From JAFLCM01 sp964510955 (GTDB taxonomy: Bacteria; Planctomycetota; Phycisphaerae; Phycisphaerales; UBA1924): a DNA stretch of 64,000 nt. The notes under the pieces are model-generated. The model made no database searches and was not told where the DNA came from. It saw only the letters and a list, made by a program, of their open reading frames with translations. Positions 1 through 8,405 of the stretch are shown piece after piece; position 1 is the stretch's first letter; the number at the start of each line of letters is the position of its first letter. The position numbers and the translations under genes were made by a program. The stretch covers positions 42,281 to 106,280 of the forward strand of contig CAZEDW010000010.1 of the NCBI GenBank assembly GCA_964510955.1. Reading direction: 5' to 3'.

Positions 1-1
1 G

Positions 2-298
2 CGGCTCTTCGTCAAGGGCCTGATCGGGGGCGGCGGCGTGACCGTTGACAACTTCCCGCTTCAGAACGGCCTGCAGATCTTCCCCGGCAGCATGCCGCTC
101 TACAAGAACGGCGTCCTGGTCGGGGGTGTCGGCGTCTCGGGTGACGGCATCGACCAGGACGGCCTCGTCGCCTTCAGCGGCGCCAAGGGCTTCCAGGACT
201 TCGGCCCCGGCGTCCGGCGCGCCGACCAGGTCAAGATCACCAAGAATCTGCGGCTCCCCTACGTCAAGTTCCCCCGCAACCCCAGCGGCGGACTCTGA
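2..298 (+). CDS. GlcG/HbpS-family protein, C-terminal part
   Basis: Only the last 98 codons are inside the window. The frame is open from base 2, so the GTG at 38 is probably internal. The visible part holds the end of a GlcG/HbpS (DUF336) fold: a GGGG stretch, a strand reading MPLYKNGVLVGGVGVSGDG, then a DQD segment. This resembles the family pattern of an xPVxxxGxVVGAxGVSG strand followed by an acidic loop. Such proteins bind haem or small ligands, and secreted versions occur. The tail after the domain (LPYVKFPRNPSGGL) is poorly conserved. Specific function cannot be assigned without the N-terminus. Its stop lies 24 bp before the stop of the convergent CLC gene. Confidence 0.75.
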   Translation, partial: RLFVKGLIGGGGVTVDNFPLQNGLQIFPGSMPLYKNGVLVGGVGVSGDGIDQDGLVAFSGAKGFQDFGPGVRRADQVKITKNLRLPYVKFPRNPSGGL

Positions 299-321
299 GC
301 GCCTGGTGATCTCGAATCTGC

Positions 322-1920
322 TTACATACCGGTGCAGAGACGGACAATCTCCAATGCCGCTTCGGGCTGATCACCCGGGGTCACAACGGAGATGTGATCG
401 CCCGGCAACAGGACCGTGCCCGCGCTGGGCAGCACCCCGGTCCCGGCGCGATCAACCGCAACAATGAGCGATCCCTTGGGAAGCCCGGCCTCAGCGATCT
501 TCTTGCTCGCCATCGCCGACCCGTTCTGGATACCGATGTAGATAGTGCGTGGCTCGATCCGCGAAGGCCCATGGCCGGACCGTTTCAGGTCGGCTTCGAG
601 CAGCGCGTCGTAAATGGGCGCGCCGCGCAGCCACTCGGCGGTAAGGTAGGCCGCGAGCGACGCGATGCAGATCGGGAAAAGGAGCTGATAGCCGTCGGTC
701 ATCTCGCTGATCAAGACGATGCCGGTGAGCGGTGCCCGAACCGATCCGACGAAAATCGCAGCCATGCCCAGCACCGCCAGCAACTGCGCCTGGCTCCCCA
801 GCCCCGGCCACAGCTTTGCGGTCGCGATTCCCAGGATCGACCCCAGCAGCGCTCCAATCAGGAGCATTGGGGCAAAGATCCCCCCCGGTGCCCCGGACGA
901 ATAGCTGAGCGCTGTCAGCGCGAACTTGACGATCAGCAGCAATGCCATCCATCCGAGCGTTGCACCGATCGTTCCGCCCAGCACCCGCTCGGCGACACCC
1001 TGCCCGCCGCCCACCGCGTCGGGAATCCACCACGCCGCAAGCCCGACCAAGACGCCCGCGAGTCCCGGGAGCAACCATTGTGGAACCCTTCGTTGTCGCG
1101 ACACCGCTCCCTGGGCCGCCAGCAGCCCCCGGTTGAAGACGACGCCCGCACCGCCCCCAATCACCCCGACCACCGCGGCCAGCGGCAACGCCCAGAGCGG
1201 CATCGATGTCAGGCCGTGCACTTCGAACGACGGTGTGTCGCCGGCGAGCCACTGGGTTACGACGGTGGCGCATACGGCCGCCACCAATGCTCCCGCGGCG
1301 GTGCGTGAAGACAACTCACGGTGGAGTTCCTCGATGACAAAGAGCAGCCCGGCGAGCGGCGCATTGAACGCCGCCGCCAGGCCCGCGCCGGCACCGGCCG
1401 AGAGCAGTTGCGGGATATCCGATTCCGGAGTCTGGAGCGGCCCGGCCAGAGCGCGGGCGACCGCGGCCCCCAGTTGAACCGTCGGTCCCTCGCGCCCCAG
1501 TGACAGACCCGCGCCGATCCCCAGGACGCCGCCAAAGAACTTTGTCGGCAACAGCTTTTCCCACGACATACTCCGGAGGTGCAGCAGCACTCCCTTGAGG
1601 TGCGGGATGCCGCTGCCCCCAGCCTCGGGCGCGAACCGCCGCGTGCCCCACCCCACCGTGCACCCCGCGATCAGGCCGATCGCCGGAAGGACCGCCCACC
1701 CCCACGCCGCGTGGGCGTGCAGCTCGGCCAGCAGCCCGGCGCGGCCTGACTCGACGACCGCGAGCGCACGCCGAAACCCGACGGCCACGAGACCGGCGCA
1801 GAGGCCGATCAGCGCCGCGCGCCCGAAATGTAAGCGGCGTGTCGATCGCCGGATCGCGGCCGGCGGCTTGCCCGCTGATATCGTGTGACGGTCGTCGGGT
1901 CCGGTCGCTTCCGGGTGCAT
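322..1920 (-). CDS. CLC-family chloride/proton antiporter with C-terminal TrkA-C-like domain
   Basis: Predicted 532-residue inner-membrane protein of the CLC family, which exchanges chloride for protons or conducts chloride. The three filter motifs are present: GSGIP (102-106), GREGPTVQLG (142-151, gating Glu144) and SGAPGGIFAPML further on. A Tyr in GAPIYDALL sits where the E. coli channel has Tyr445. The EE pair at 197-198 corresponds to the internal proton glutamate of ClC-ec1, so antiport is more likely than a channel. The last ~75 residues (RTIYIGIQNGSAMASKKI..., ending LEIVRLCTGM) look like a TrkA-C/RCK-C ligand domain. ATG at 1920 is chosen; an upstream TTG at 2061 would add 47 low-complexity residues. 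It lies downstream of the sigma-factor gene on the same strand. Confidence 0.9.
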   Translation of the reverse strand: MHPEATGPDDRHTISAGKPPAAIRRSTRRLHFGRAALIGLCAGLVAVGFRRALAVVESGRAGLLAELHAHAAWGWAVLPAIGLIAGCTVGWGTRRFAPEAGGSGIPHLKGVLLHLRSMSWEKLLPTKFFGGVLGIGAGLSLGREGPTVQLGAAVARALAGPLQTPESDIPQLLSAGAGAGLAAAFNAPLAGLLFVIEELHRELSSRTAAGALVAAVCATVVTQWLAGDTPSFEVHGLTSMPLWALPLAAVVGVIGGGAGVVFNRGLLAAQGAVSRQRRVPQWLLPGLAGVLVGLAAWWIPDAVGGGQGVAERVLGGTIGATLGWMALLLIVKFALTALSYSSGAPGGIFAPMLLIGALLGSILGIATAKLWPGLGSQAQLLAVLGMAAIFVGSVRAPLTGIVLISEMTDGYQLLFPICIASLAAYLTAEWLRGAPIYDALLEADLKRSGHGPSRIEPRTIYIGIQNGSAMASKKIAEAGLPKGSLIVAVDRAGTGVLPSAGTVLLPGDHISVVTPGDQPEAALEIVRLCTGM

Positions 1921-2177
1921 CGCCGAGACACTATCCGCGTCAGCCCCGACGGGAGAGCGGGCCGGATTCTCGCGGAGACTCGACCCAGCGGGCCGGCACG
2001 GTTCGGACGGGCTTACCCTCGGCGGCCCCGGTGGCCGCCATCCTGCAATCTGCGAACGCAATCATCGTGCCTGCAGCAGCGCGCCGCTGGCGCACCCAGC
2101 GAACCTCACGCCGAAGTCCCCCCCCGGGGGGGTCCTCCCCGGTTGCGGGCAGCGCCCTTTTCACACAAGCCGCGCGC

Positions 2178-2801
2178 TCAAGAACCCTGGCTGTAAAACT
2201 GGCTCGGCGATCCCATCAGATCGCGCATTCGGTCGTGCGCCCGCGCCCGCATCATGTACACCGCCCCGTTGCTCTTTTTCAGCGTCGCCGCCACTTCCTC
2301 GACGCTGTGGCCCTGCAGGTCGTACATCTTGATGACCGTGGCGTAGTCCGCCGGTAGTTCGCGGAGCGCCTTTTCCAGCGCCGTCTCGGCCTCGTCCCGC
2401 GCGGCCACGCGGCTGGGCGTGGTGTTGGTCATCCCCAGCATGTCGATGAACGCCGCCGATGTCGTCGCGGAGCGGGCCGGCGTCGCGCGCTTGCGCGGGT
2501 CCGGCCGTTTGTCGGCCTCCAGCGAGCGGATGGCGTCGCGGAGGTTGTTGTCGGCGATGCGACGCATCCACGCAGTGAACCCGGCGATGGTCCTGTTGTT
2601 CAGGAGGTGGATGTGATCGAACGCCTCCAGGAACGTCACCTGCATCACGTCGTCTTGGTCCAGCACGCTCTGGAAGGCCTTGCCGATGGAGTGTGCGATG
2701 TGGCGGCGCACTTCGCCCGAGTGTTGTCCGAGCAGCTCCGACAGGGCGTCCTGGTCACCCTTGACGGCGCGTTCGACGAGCTTGTCGGCGGGGTCGGGCA
2801 T
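2178..2801 (-). CDS. ECF-like RNA polymerase sigma factor
   Basis: 207 residues with region 2 (LLGQHSGEVRRHIAHSIG..., then DDVMQVTFLEAFDHI, the usual DxxQxxF core) and region 4 (LRELPADYATVIKMYDLQG, VEEVAATLKKSNGAVYMMRARA). Region 2 and region 4 are separated by an alanine/threonine-rich linker. It would direct core polymerase to a dedicated promoter set. The type resembles the planctomycete-enriched small sigma factors rather than a housekeeping sigma. The ATG at 2801 has an AGGAG about 9 bases upstream on the minus strand. No anti-sigma factor gene is adjacent; the neighbour upstream on the same strand is gatB, 64 bp away. Confidence 0.9.
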   Translation of the reverse strand: MPDPADKLVERAVKGDQDALSELLGQHSGEVRRHIAHSIGKAFQSVLDQDDVMQVTFLEAFDHIHLLNNRTIAGFTAWMRRIADNNLRDAIRSLEADKRPDPRKRATPARSATTSAAFIDMLGMTNTTPSRVAARDEAETALEKALRELPADYATVIKMYDLQGHSVEEVAATLKKSNGAVYMMRARAHDRMRDLMGSPSQFYSQGS

Positions 2802-2865
2802 GGGGAGTCACTCCTGCGTGGTGCGAAACTCTATCACCCCCTCCCCCCAGCAACCCCGTGCCTCC

Positions 2866-4431
2866 TCAACCTGCCCGGGCCATTGTCCCCAGCAACTCCC
2901 GCACCGCCTTCGCATCCGCCTTGCCCCCGGACAGCTTCATGACCTCGCCCACCAGCCGGCCGATGGCCGCGTCCTTGCCTGAGCGGACGTCGGCAACTGC
3001 CTTGGCGTTCGCCGGATTATCGATCACCTGGCGGCACCACGCCTCCATCGCACCGGTGTCCTTCACCTGCAGCAGGCCGCGTTGCTCGGCGAGCGTGCGA
3101 GGTGAGCCGTCCGCGCCCGCCTCGGCGTCGCAGTACAGGCCGAACAGCTCGTCCGCGCCGGCCGCGCTGATGTCGCCCGCCTCGCGCAGCGCGATGATCC
3201 CGGCGCATGAACCCGCCGATATGCCCAGCTCGTGGGCCAGCACGCCGCGCTCGTTGGCGCGCTTGGCGGCGTTCTGCAGCACCAGGTTGGCCGCCGCCTT
3301 CCCCGCGACCGGATCGTCCATGCCCGCTCGGCACGCCGCCTCGATGATCGCCTCGTAGAACCGGCAGACCCCCGGCTCCTCGACCAGCGCCCGCGCCTCC
3401 TTGGGGCGTAGCCCGTACTGGGTCGCGTACCGCTTCTCGCGGACATGGGGCAACTCCGGCAGCGACGCCCGCAGCTCTTCCACCCAGGCCGCGGTGAGCT
3501 TCACCGGGAGCAGGTCCGGGTCGGGGAAATAGCGGTAGTCGTGGGCGTCTTCTTTCTCTCGCTGCAAGAACGTTTCGCAGGCGTGGTCGTCCCACCCGCG
3601 CGTGCTCTTGGCGCCGCGCCCCATCTCCCTGCGGTCCGACAGCCAGCGACCGGGCTGCTGCGCCGACTCGAACTCGATCGCGCCCTTGAGCGACTTGAAC
3701 GAGTTGAGGTTTTTGACCTCGACGATCGGCGTCCTGACGGTGTGACCGTCGTCCAGCACCAGCTCCATGTTGATGTTGGGCTCGAAGCGCATGTGCCCCT
3801 TCTGCATGATCCCGTCGGTGACGCCGAGGAACCGGCACGTGTCGCGGAGCATCCTGGCGAACGCCACCACCTCGTCGGCGGTGCGGAAGTCCGGCGCCGT
3901 CACGATCTCCAGCAGCGGCGTCCCCGCGCGGTTGTAATCGGCGATCGAGAAATCAATGGCCCGTCCCCCCGGCCACTCGTGCAGCAGCTTTCCCGCGTCT
4001 TCCTCCAGGTGCGCCCGGATGATCCCGATTCGCCGGGTCGCCTCGCCCTCGGGGTCGGCGGGGTCGGGCATGTCCACGGCGCCGTCGAAGCAGATCGGCA
4101 GGTCGTACTGGCTGAGCTGGTAGTTCTTGGGCAGGTCCGGGTAGAAGTAGCTCTTGCGGTCCCACTTGGTGAACTCCGCGACGCGGCAGCCCAGCGCCAG
4201 CCCAACCAGCGCCGACATGCGGATCGCCTCCCTGTTCAGCACCGGAAGCGCCCCCGGAAGGCCCAGCACCACGGGGTCGATCAGCGTGTTCGGCTCGGCG
4301 TCATCCCGCCCCCCGGCGTGCGCCCCGATCGCCGCCGGGCTGGCGACGCGCGTGAACATCTTGGTCCGCGTCCCGAGCTCGACGTGGACTTCAAGACCGA
4401 TGATGAGTGTGGATGATGTAATTGCCGCCAC
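2866..4431 (-). CDS. gatB: Asp-tRNA(Asn)/Glu-tRNA(Gln) amidotransferase subunit B
   Basis: 521 residues. GatB phosphorylates mischarged Glu-tRNA(Gln) or Asp-tRNA(Asn) and, with GatA and GatC, completes amidation. The N-terminus LIIGLEVHVELGTRTKMF is the family hallmark. The kinase core follows (KSYFYPDLPKNYQLSQYD; EEDAGKLLH; DYNRAGTPLLEIV; GHMRFEPNINM), and a C-terminal YqeY-like helical domain ends in DAKAVRELLGTMARAG. Length matches the family with a slight excess. The start is a GTG at 4431 with no obvious Shine-Dalgarno sequence. gatA and gatC are not next to it. Confidence 0.96.
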   Translation of the reverse strand: MAAITSSTLIIGLEVHVELGTRTKMFTRVASPAAIGAHAGGRDDAEPNTLIDPVVLGLPGALPVLNREAIRMSALVGLALGCRVAEFTKWDRKSYFYPDLPKNYQLSQYDLPICFDGAVDMPDPADPEGEATRRIGIIRAHLEEDAGKLLHEWPGGRAIDFSIADYNRAGTPLLEIVTAPDFRTADEVVAFARMLRDTCRFLGVTDGIMQKGHMRFEPNINMELVLDDGHTVRTPIVEVKNLNSFKSLKGAIEFESAQQPGRWLSDRREMGRGAKSTRGWDDHACETFLQREKEDAHDYRYFPDPDLLPVKLTAAWVEELRASLPELPHVREKRYATQYGLRPKEARALVEEPGVCRFYEAIIEAACRAGMDDPVAGKAAANLVLQNAAKRANERGVLAHELGISAGSCAGIIALREAGDISAAGADELFGLYCDAEAGADGSPRTLAEQRGLLQVKDTGAMEAWCRQVIDNPANAKAVADVRSGKDAAIGRLVGEVMKLSGGKADAKAVRELLGTMARAG

Positions 4432-4619
4432 GCCGGGAGTTTACGTCAGGACCGGCGCGCCCGTGTCAGCCTGCAATCGCCGTCCCGAAGCGGTGACTGC
4501 AACCCGCCGCGATCCGCCGCCTAATAGGAACAAGCACAATCGCTCGCAGTCTCTTCAGCGCCAGCTCCCGATCCGGGCGCCGCGCGACCACGAACCGCGA
4601 ATATCGCCCGAAAGCACCC

Positions 4620-6380
4620 ATGAATGCCACCTCATCCCTGCTCGTCCTCCTCTCCGCGGCAAACTCGCTTGGGGCCACGCCCGAAGCGATCGAGTGGGTG
4701 AAGCACAACGCCGTTCCGCTCGCCACCGTCGAGGCCGGCCACGGATTCAACGACCTCGCGGCCTTCGGCAAGATCGTTGGAGAGGCCCGCATCGTCTCGC
4801 TCGGCGAGCCGACGCACGGTACCCGCGAGGCCTTCCAGCTCAAGCACCGCCTCATCGAATACCTCGCGTCTGAGAAGGGCTTCACCATTTTCTCCATCGA
4901 AGCCAACATGCCCGAGGCGTACCGCCTCAACGCGTATGTGGCGGGCGGGGAAGGAGACCCGAACGAGCTGATCGCCGGGATGTACTTCTGGACCTGGAAC
5001 ACCGAGGAAGTGCTCGACATGGTGCAATGGATGCGCCGGTACAACGCCGAACATCCGGGCAGGCCCAAGGTCCAGTTCACCGGGTTCGACATGCAGACGT
5101 CCGACGTGGCGGCCAAGATCGCGCTGGAGTTCATCCAGAAACACGCGCCCGACCTCGCGGAGAGCGCCCGCCCGGCCCTCGAAAACGTCGCGAAGATGCG
5201 AACGTCTCCGGGTGCCGGTGCGTTCGGCGTCGCCACGGGCTCGTTTCCGGCGGACGCCGTGAAGGGCAAGAAGCTCACCTTTGCCGGCTGGGTCCGTACC
5301 GACAACCTCACCGACGGCTGGGCGGGCCTCTGGTGGCGTGCCGACGGTCCGAAAAACGAGGTCCTGGCCTTCAACAACATGCAGCAGACCGGGCCCAAAG
5401 GCACGACCGATTGGACCCGTTACGAGTTCAGCCTCAACATCCCCGAGCAAACGACCAACATCAACTTCGGCGTCATTATGCCCGGCAGCGGCACGGCGTG
5501 GTTCGACGACCTCGAAGTGCTCATCGACGGCAAGCCCTACGTCGATCCCGAGAAGTTCTCCTTCGACTTCGAGAACGACAACGTCCGTTACCTCCGCGGC
5601 ATGGCCCCCGGCTACGAAGTCAAACGGGTTCAGGAGCAGCCCCACGCCGGGACCACGTGTCTCCGTCTCAGGAGCGTTTCCGACGGCCCTGCCATCGACC
5701 CTGATGCGGTTGAGGCAGCCGCCAAGAGCCTTGTTGAAACGCTGAATTCGCGCCGCGACGGCCTGATCAAGTCCTCCTCTGAGCGCGAGGCCGATTGGGC
5801 CATCCAGAACGCTCGCGTGGTCGCCCAGTGCGCGACCATGACCAAGGCCGGGATGAGCGGCGGCGCGCTCCGCGATGTCTCGATGGCCGACAACGTCTCT
5901 TGGATTCTCGAGCACAACCCCGGGGCCAAAGTCGTCCTGTGGGCCCACAACGGCCACGTCTCCCAGACGCTCCACCACCCATGGGGGCAGCGTTTCATGG
6001 GCAGCCACCTGGTTGAGAAGTTCCCCGGCCAAATCGTCGCGGTGGGGTTCGCGACCGGTTCGGGAAGCTACACCGCGGTGGGTGCGGATTCCGGGAAGCT
6101 CGGGTCGGACCACAAACTCGCCGACCCGCCCCGGGACAGCATCGAGGCCGCCCTCCATGAGTCGGGGGTCCAGCAACTGCTCCTGGATATCCGTTCGGCC
6201 AAGGCCGACGATCCGGCGACGGCGTGGCTCGTTGAGCCCCGCCCCATGAGGAGCATCGGCGCCGTGGCGATGGACCAGCAGTTTTTCACCGCTTCCACCA
6301 CCGAGCAGTTCGACGTGCTGGCCTACATCGATCAGACGACAGCGTCGCGCCCGCTCTCGAAGAAGCAGCCGGCACCCTGA
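4620..6380 (+). CDS. Erythromycin-esterase-fold protein with inserted beta-rich domain, secreted
   Basis: 586 residues. A short hydrophobic N-terminus ending in NSLGA suggests export. The erythromycin-esterase (EreA/EreB) fold is visible in two parts. The first has VSLGEPTHGTREAF, with Glu63 and His66 matching the catalytic pair region, then FSIEANMPEAYRLN and GMYFWTWNTEEVLD. The second has SMADNVSWILEHNPGAKVVLWAHN-GHVS and ends near residue 580. Between them, at about residues 190-360, lies an insert with KLTFAGWVRTDNLTDGWAGLWWR and SGTAWFDDLEVLIDGKPY, which reads like a carbohydrate-binding jelly-roll. Family members are usually ~400-450 residues. The natural substrate need not be a macrolide. 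It is divergent from gatB (188 bp apart). Confidence 0.88.
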   Translation: MNATSSLLVLLSAANSLGATPEAIEWVKHNAVPLATVEAGHGFNDLAAFGKIVGEARIVSLGEPTHGTREAFQLKHRLIEYLASEKGFTIFSIEANMPEAYRLNAYVAGGEGDPNELIAGMYFWTWNTEEVLDMVQWMRRYNAEHPGRPKVQFTGFDMQTSDVAAKIALEFIQKHAPDLAESARPALENVAKMRTSPGAGAFGVATGSFPADAVKGKKLTFAGWVRTDNLTDGWAGLWWRADGPKNEVLAFNNMQQTGPKGTTDWTRYEFSLNIPEQTTNINFGVIMPGSGTAWFDDLEVLIDGKPYVDPEKFSFDFENDNVRYLRGMAPGYEVKRVQEQPHAGTTCLRLRSVSDGPAIDPDAVEAAAKSLVETLNSRRDGLIKSSSEREADWAIQNARVVAQCATMTKAGMSGGALRDVSMADNVSWILEHNPGAKVVLWAHNGHVSQTLHHPWGQRFMGSHLVEKFPGQIVAVGFATGSGSYTAVGADSGKLGSDHKLADPPRDSIEAALHESGVQQLLLDIRSAKADDPATAWLVEPRPMRSIGAVAMDQQFFTASTTEQFDVLAYIDQTTASRPLSKKQPAP

Positions 6381-6427
6381 AGCGCTCCTGTTTGGTCGCC
6401 CGAGCCATCCCCCTACACTTCGCCCCC

Positions 6428-7831
6428 ATGTCACGGCGCGTCGTCATCACGGGCCTCGGTGTCGTGTCCGGCTACGGTGCCGGCTCGGCCGCCCTGTGGG
6501 ACGGGCTGCTCGCCGGGCGCTCGGCTATCAAGCGCATCAGCCTCTTCGATCCCTCGGGCTTCGCGTCCCAGGCCGGCGCCGAGGCCACCGGGTTCTCCGC
6601 CAGAGAGCACGTCCCCAAGAACTACCGCAAGGCGCTGAAGGTAATGGCGCGCGACACCGAGCTGGCGGTGGCGTGCGCCAAGTTCGCGGTCGAGGATGCC
6701 GGCCTGATCACCAAGGCCGTGCTGCCCGAGGACGCTCCCGAAGGCCCCGGGACGACGTATGCCCCGCCCCGGGTGGGCTGCCAGATCGGAGCCGGTCTGA
6801 TCGCCGCCGAGGTGCCCGAACTCGCCGCCGCCATGGCCACCGCCGTGGACGGCTCCACCGGCGTGCAGGCGGCGGGGGGCTTCAGCTATGCCAAGTGGGG
6901 CGCCGGCGGCATGGAGAATCTCACGCCGCTGTGGCTGCTCAAGTATCTCCCCAACATGCTCGCCTGCCACGTCACCATCCTGCACGACGCGCGCGGCCCG
7001 TCCAACACCATCACCTGCTCCGAGGCGAGCGGGCTTCTTTCACTGGGTGAGTCCGTGCGCGTCATCCAGCGCGGCGCCGCCGACGCCTGTTTCTCGGGCT
7101 CGTGCGAGAGCAAGCTCAACCACATGGGCCTGCTCCGCATGGAGTTCTCCGGGCGGACGGCCCCGGTCTCGGGTGACGCCGCTCCCGAGGGCTGGCGCGC
7201 CGTCCGACCCTACGACCCCGGCGCGAAGGGCGGCGTGATCGGCGAGGGAGGCGGCATCGTCATGCTCGAGGCGCTCGAGACCGCGCGGGGGCGCGGGGCG
7301 AAGATCAAGGCCGAGGTGCTCGGCTTCGGCGCCGGACTCGCCCCGGTGCTCACGGATCCCCGGTCGCCGGAGGGCCTGCGTTATGCCATCGAGAACGCGC
7401 TCGACGACGCGGGCGTGAAGCCCGATGAAATCGACGCGGTCATTCCGCAGGGTGCGGGTGTGCCCGACGCCGACGCGGCCGAGGCCGACGCGTTCCGCGC
7501 CGTGTTCGGCGCGCGCCTGAAGGACATCCCGCTGGTCACGCTGTCCCCTTTCATCGGCGAGTGCGTCGCCGGGTCGGGCGGCCTCGCCGTGGCAGTGGGC
7601 GCGCTCGCCGTCGCCCACCAGACGCTCCCCGCCCGTCTCCACGCCGGCCAATGCCCCGGCGATCTTCAGGCCGGCCCGGCCGCGGCGCGTGACGCTCGGC
7701 TCAGGCGGGTCCTCGTCTGCACCAGTTCTCTCGGCGGGCAGTGCGCCGCCATGGTCATCGCCCCCGGAACCCCCGGAACCCCCGGAACCCCCGGAACCCC
7801 CGGAACCCCCGGAACCCCCGCTCCGAACTAG
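6428..7831 (+). CDS. Beta-ketoacyl synthase-like protein lacking both catalytic histidines (KS-beta/chain-length-factor-like)
   Basis: 467 residues with a thiolase-fold ketosynthase sequence starting RRVVITGLGVVSGYG. The nucleophile Cys197 is kept (NTITCSEASG). The first histidine motif, normally HGTxTP, reads PQGAGVPDADAAE, so His is Gln. The second, normally KSMTGHxxxAAG, reads SPFIGECVAGSGG, so both Lys and His are lost. It therefore probably cannot decarboxylate malonyl-ACP by itself and resembles the non-condensing partner of a KS-alpha/KS-beta heterodimer. A complete ketosynthase is encoded 570 bp downstream. The C-terminus is an odd run of six Gly-Thr-Pro units. ATG at 6428 was chosen because RRVVITG is the usual second-residue start of the family. 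Confidence 0.88.
   Translation: MSRRVVITGLGVVSGYGAGSAALWDGLLAGRSAIKRISLFDPSGFASQAGAEATGFSAREHVPKNYRKALKVMARDTELAVACAKFAVEDAGLITKAVLPEDAPEGPGTTYAPPRVGCQIGAGLIAAEVPELAAAMATAVDGSTGVQAAGGFSYAKWGAGGMENLTPLWLLKYLPNMLACHVTILHDARGPSNTITCSEASGLLSLGESVRVIQRGAADACFSGSCESKLNHMGLLRMEFSGRTAPVSGDAAPEGWRAVRPYDPGAKGGVIGEGGGIVMLEALETARGRGAKIKAEVLGFGAGLAPVLTDPRSPEGLRYAIENALDDAGVKPDEIDAVIPQGAGVPDADAAEADAFRAVFGARLKDIPLVTLSPFIGECVAGSGGLAVAVGALAVAHQTLPARLHAGQCPGDLQAGPAAARDARLRRVLVCTSSLGGQCAAMVIAPGTPGTPGTPGTPGTPGTPAPN
7766..7819 (+). repeat. 9-bp tandem repeat, six copies of GGAACCCCC
   Basis: Six perfect, uninterrupted copies of GGAACCCCC lie at the 3' end of the ketosynthase-like gene. The 9-bp unit preserves frame and encodes six Gly-Thr-Pro triplets just before the final APN and the stop. 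Perfect identity, including third positions, suggests recent expansion by slippage, so copy number may vary between strains. Confidence 0.95.
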
Positions 7832-7874
7832 GCTCAGCATCTTTTCTACACCCTCTTTGCCGGAGACCGTTTCC

Positions 7875-8405
7875 ATGTACCCCTCTTCCTCTTCCACGTC
7901 CACCCACCAGCCCAGAAACGCCGGCCAGTCCGGGCCTCGCCCGGTCCTGAAGGACGAAGACCTCGACCCGGCGCTCTCGGAGGTCAGCCGCAAGGTCATC
8001 GGCTCGGCGATCGAGATTCACCGCACGCTTGGGCCCGGCTTTGACAAGAGCGTCTACGACAACGCCCTGGCCATCGAGCTGCGCGAGCAGAACGTCAAGT
8101 TCGCTCAGAACCACGAGTTCCCCGTGATGTACAAGGGCCAGCGCGTCGGCGGGCACAAGGTCAGTTTCTACGTCGACGACCGCTTCGTCGTCCAGACCAT
8201 GGCCGACAACCGCGAGATCAGCGGCTTCGACCGCGACCAGCTCCGCACGGCTCTGAAGCGCTCGGACCTTGAGCTGGGCCTCATCATCAACTTCGACCGA
8301 CGCCGCCTCACCGACGGCCTGGTCCGCGTCATCAACCCCGACAAGCTCGATTCGCTCCGCGGCGCCCCCGGGAGCAGGGCCGCCGAGTCCGGTTCCATGG
8401 CATGA
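7875..8405 (+). CDS. GxxExxY-family protein
   Basis: 176 residues. After a Ser/Thr/Pro-rich N-terminus, the body matches the GxxExxY family: VSRKVIGSAIEIHRTLGPGF, then VYDNALAIELREQNVKF, a strand pair VMYKGQRVGGHKVSFYVDD, and the C-terminal SDLELGLIINFDRRRL. The naming motif is altered: GFDKSVY has Lys where Glu is usual. The family is distantly related to PD-(D/E)XK nucleases but has no settled function. ATG at 7875 is 43 bp after the preceding stop; the frame is open further upstream but that part only reads through the GGAACCCCC repeat. Its TGA overlaps the ATG of the next ketosynthase (ATGA), implying coupled translation. Confidence 0.85.
   Translation: MYPSSSSTSTHQPRNAGQSGPRPVLKDEDLDPALSEVSRKVIGSAIEIHRTLGPGFDKSVYDNALAIELREQNVKFAQNHEFPVMYKGQRVGGHKVSFYVDDRFVVQTMADNREISGFDRDQLRTALKRSDLELGLIINFDRRRLTDGLVRVINPDKLDSLRGAPGSRAAESGSMA

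Noticed and set aside
1921..2061. Upstream TTG start adding 47 residues to the CLC protein
   Set aside because: The extra residues are low-complexity and the ATG at 1920 gives a normal N-terminus.
7766..7819. CRISPR-like array
   Set aside because: Repeats are 9 bp, perfectly tandem and without spacers.
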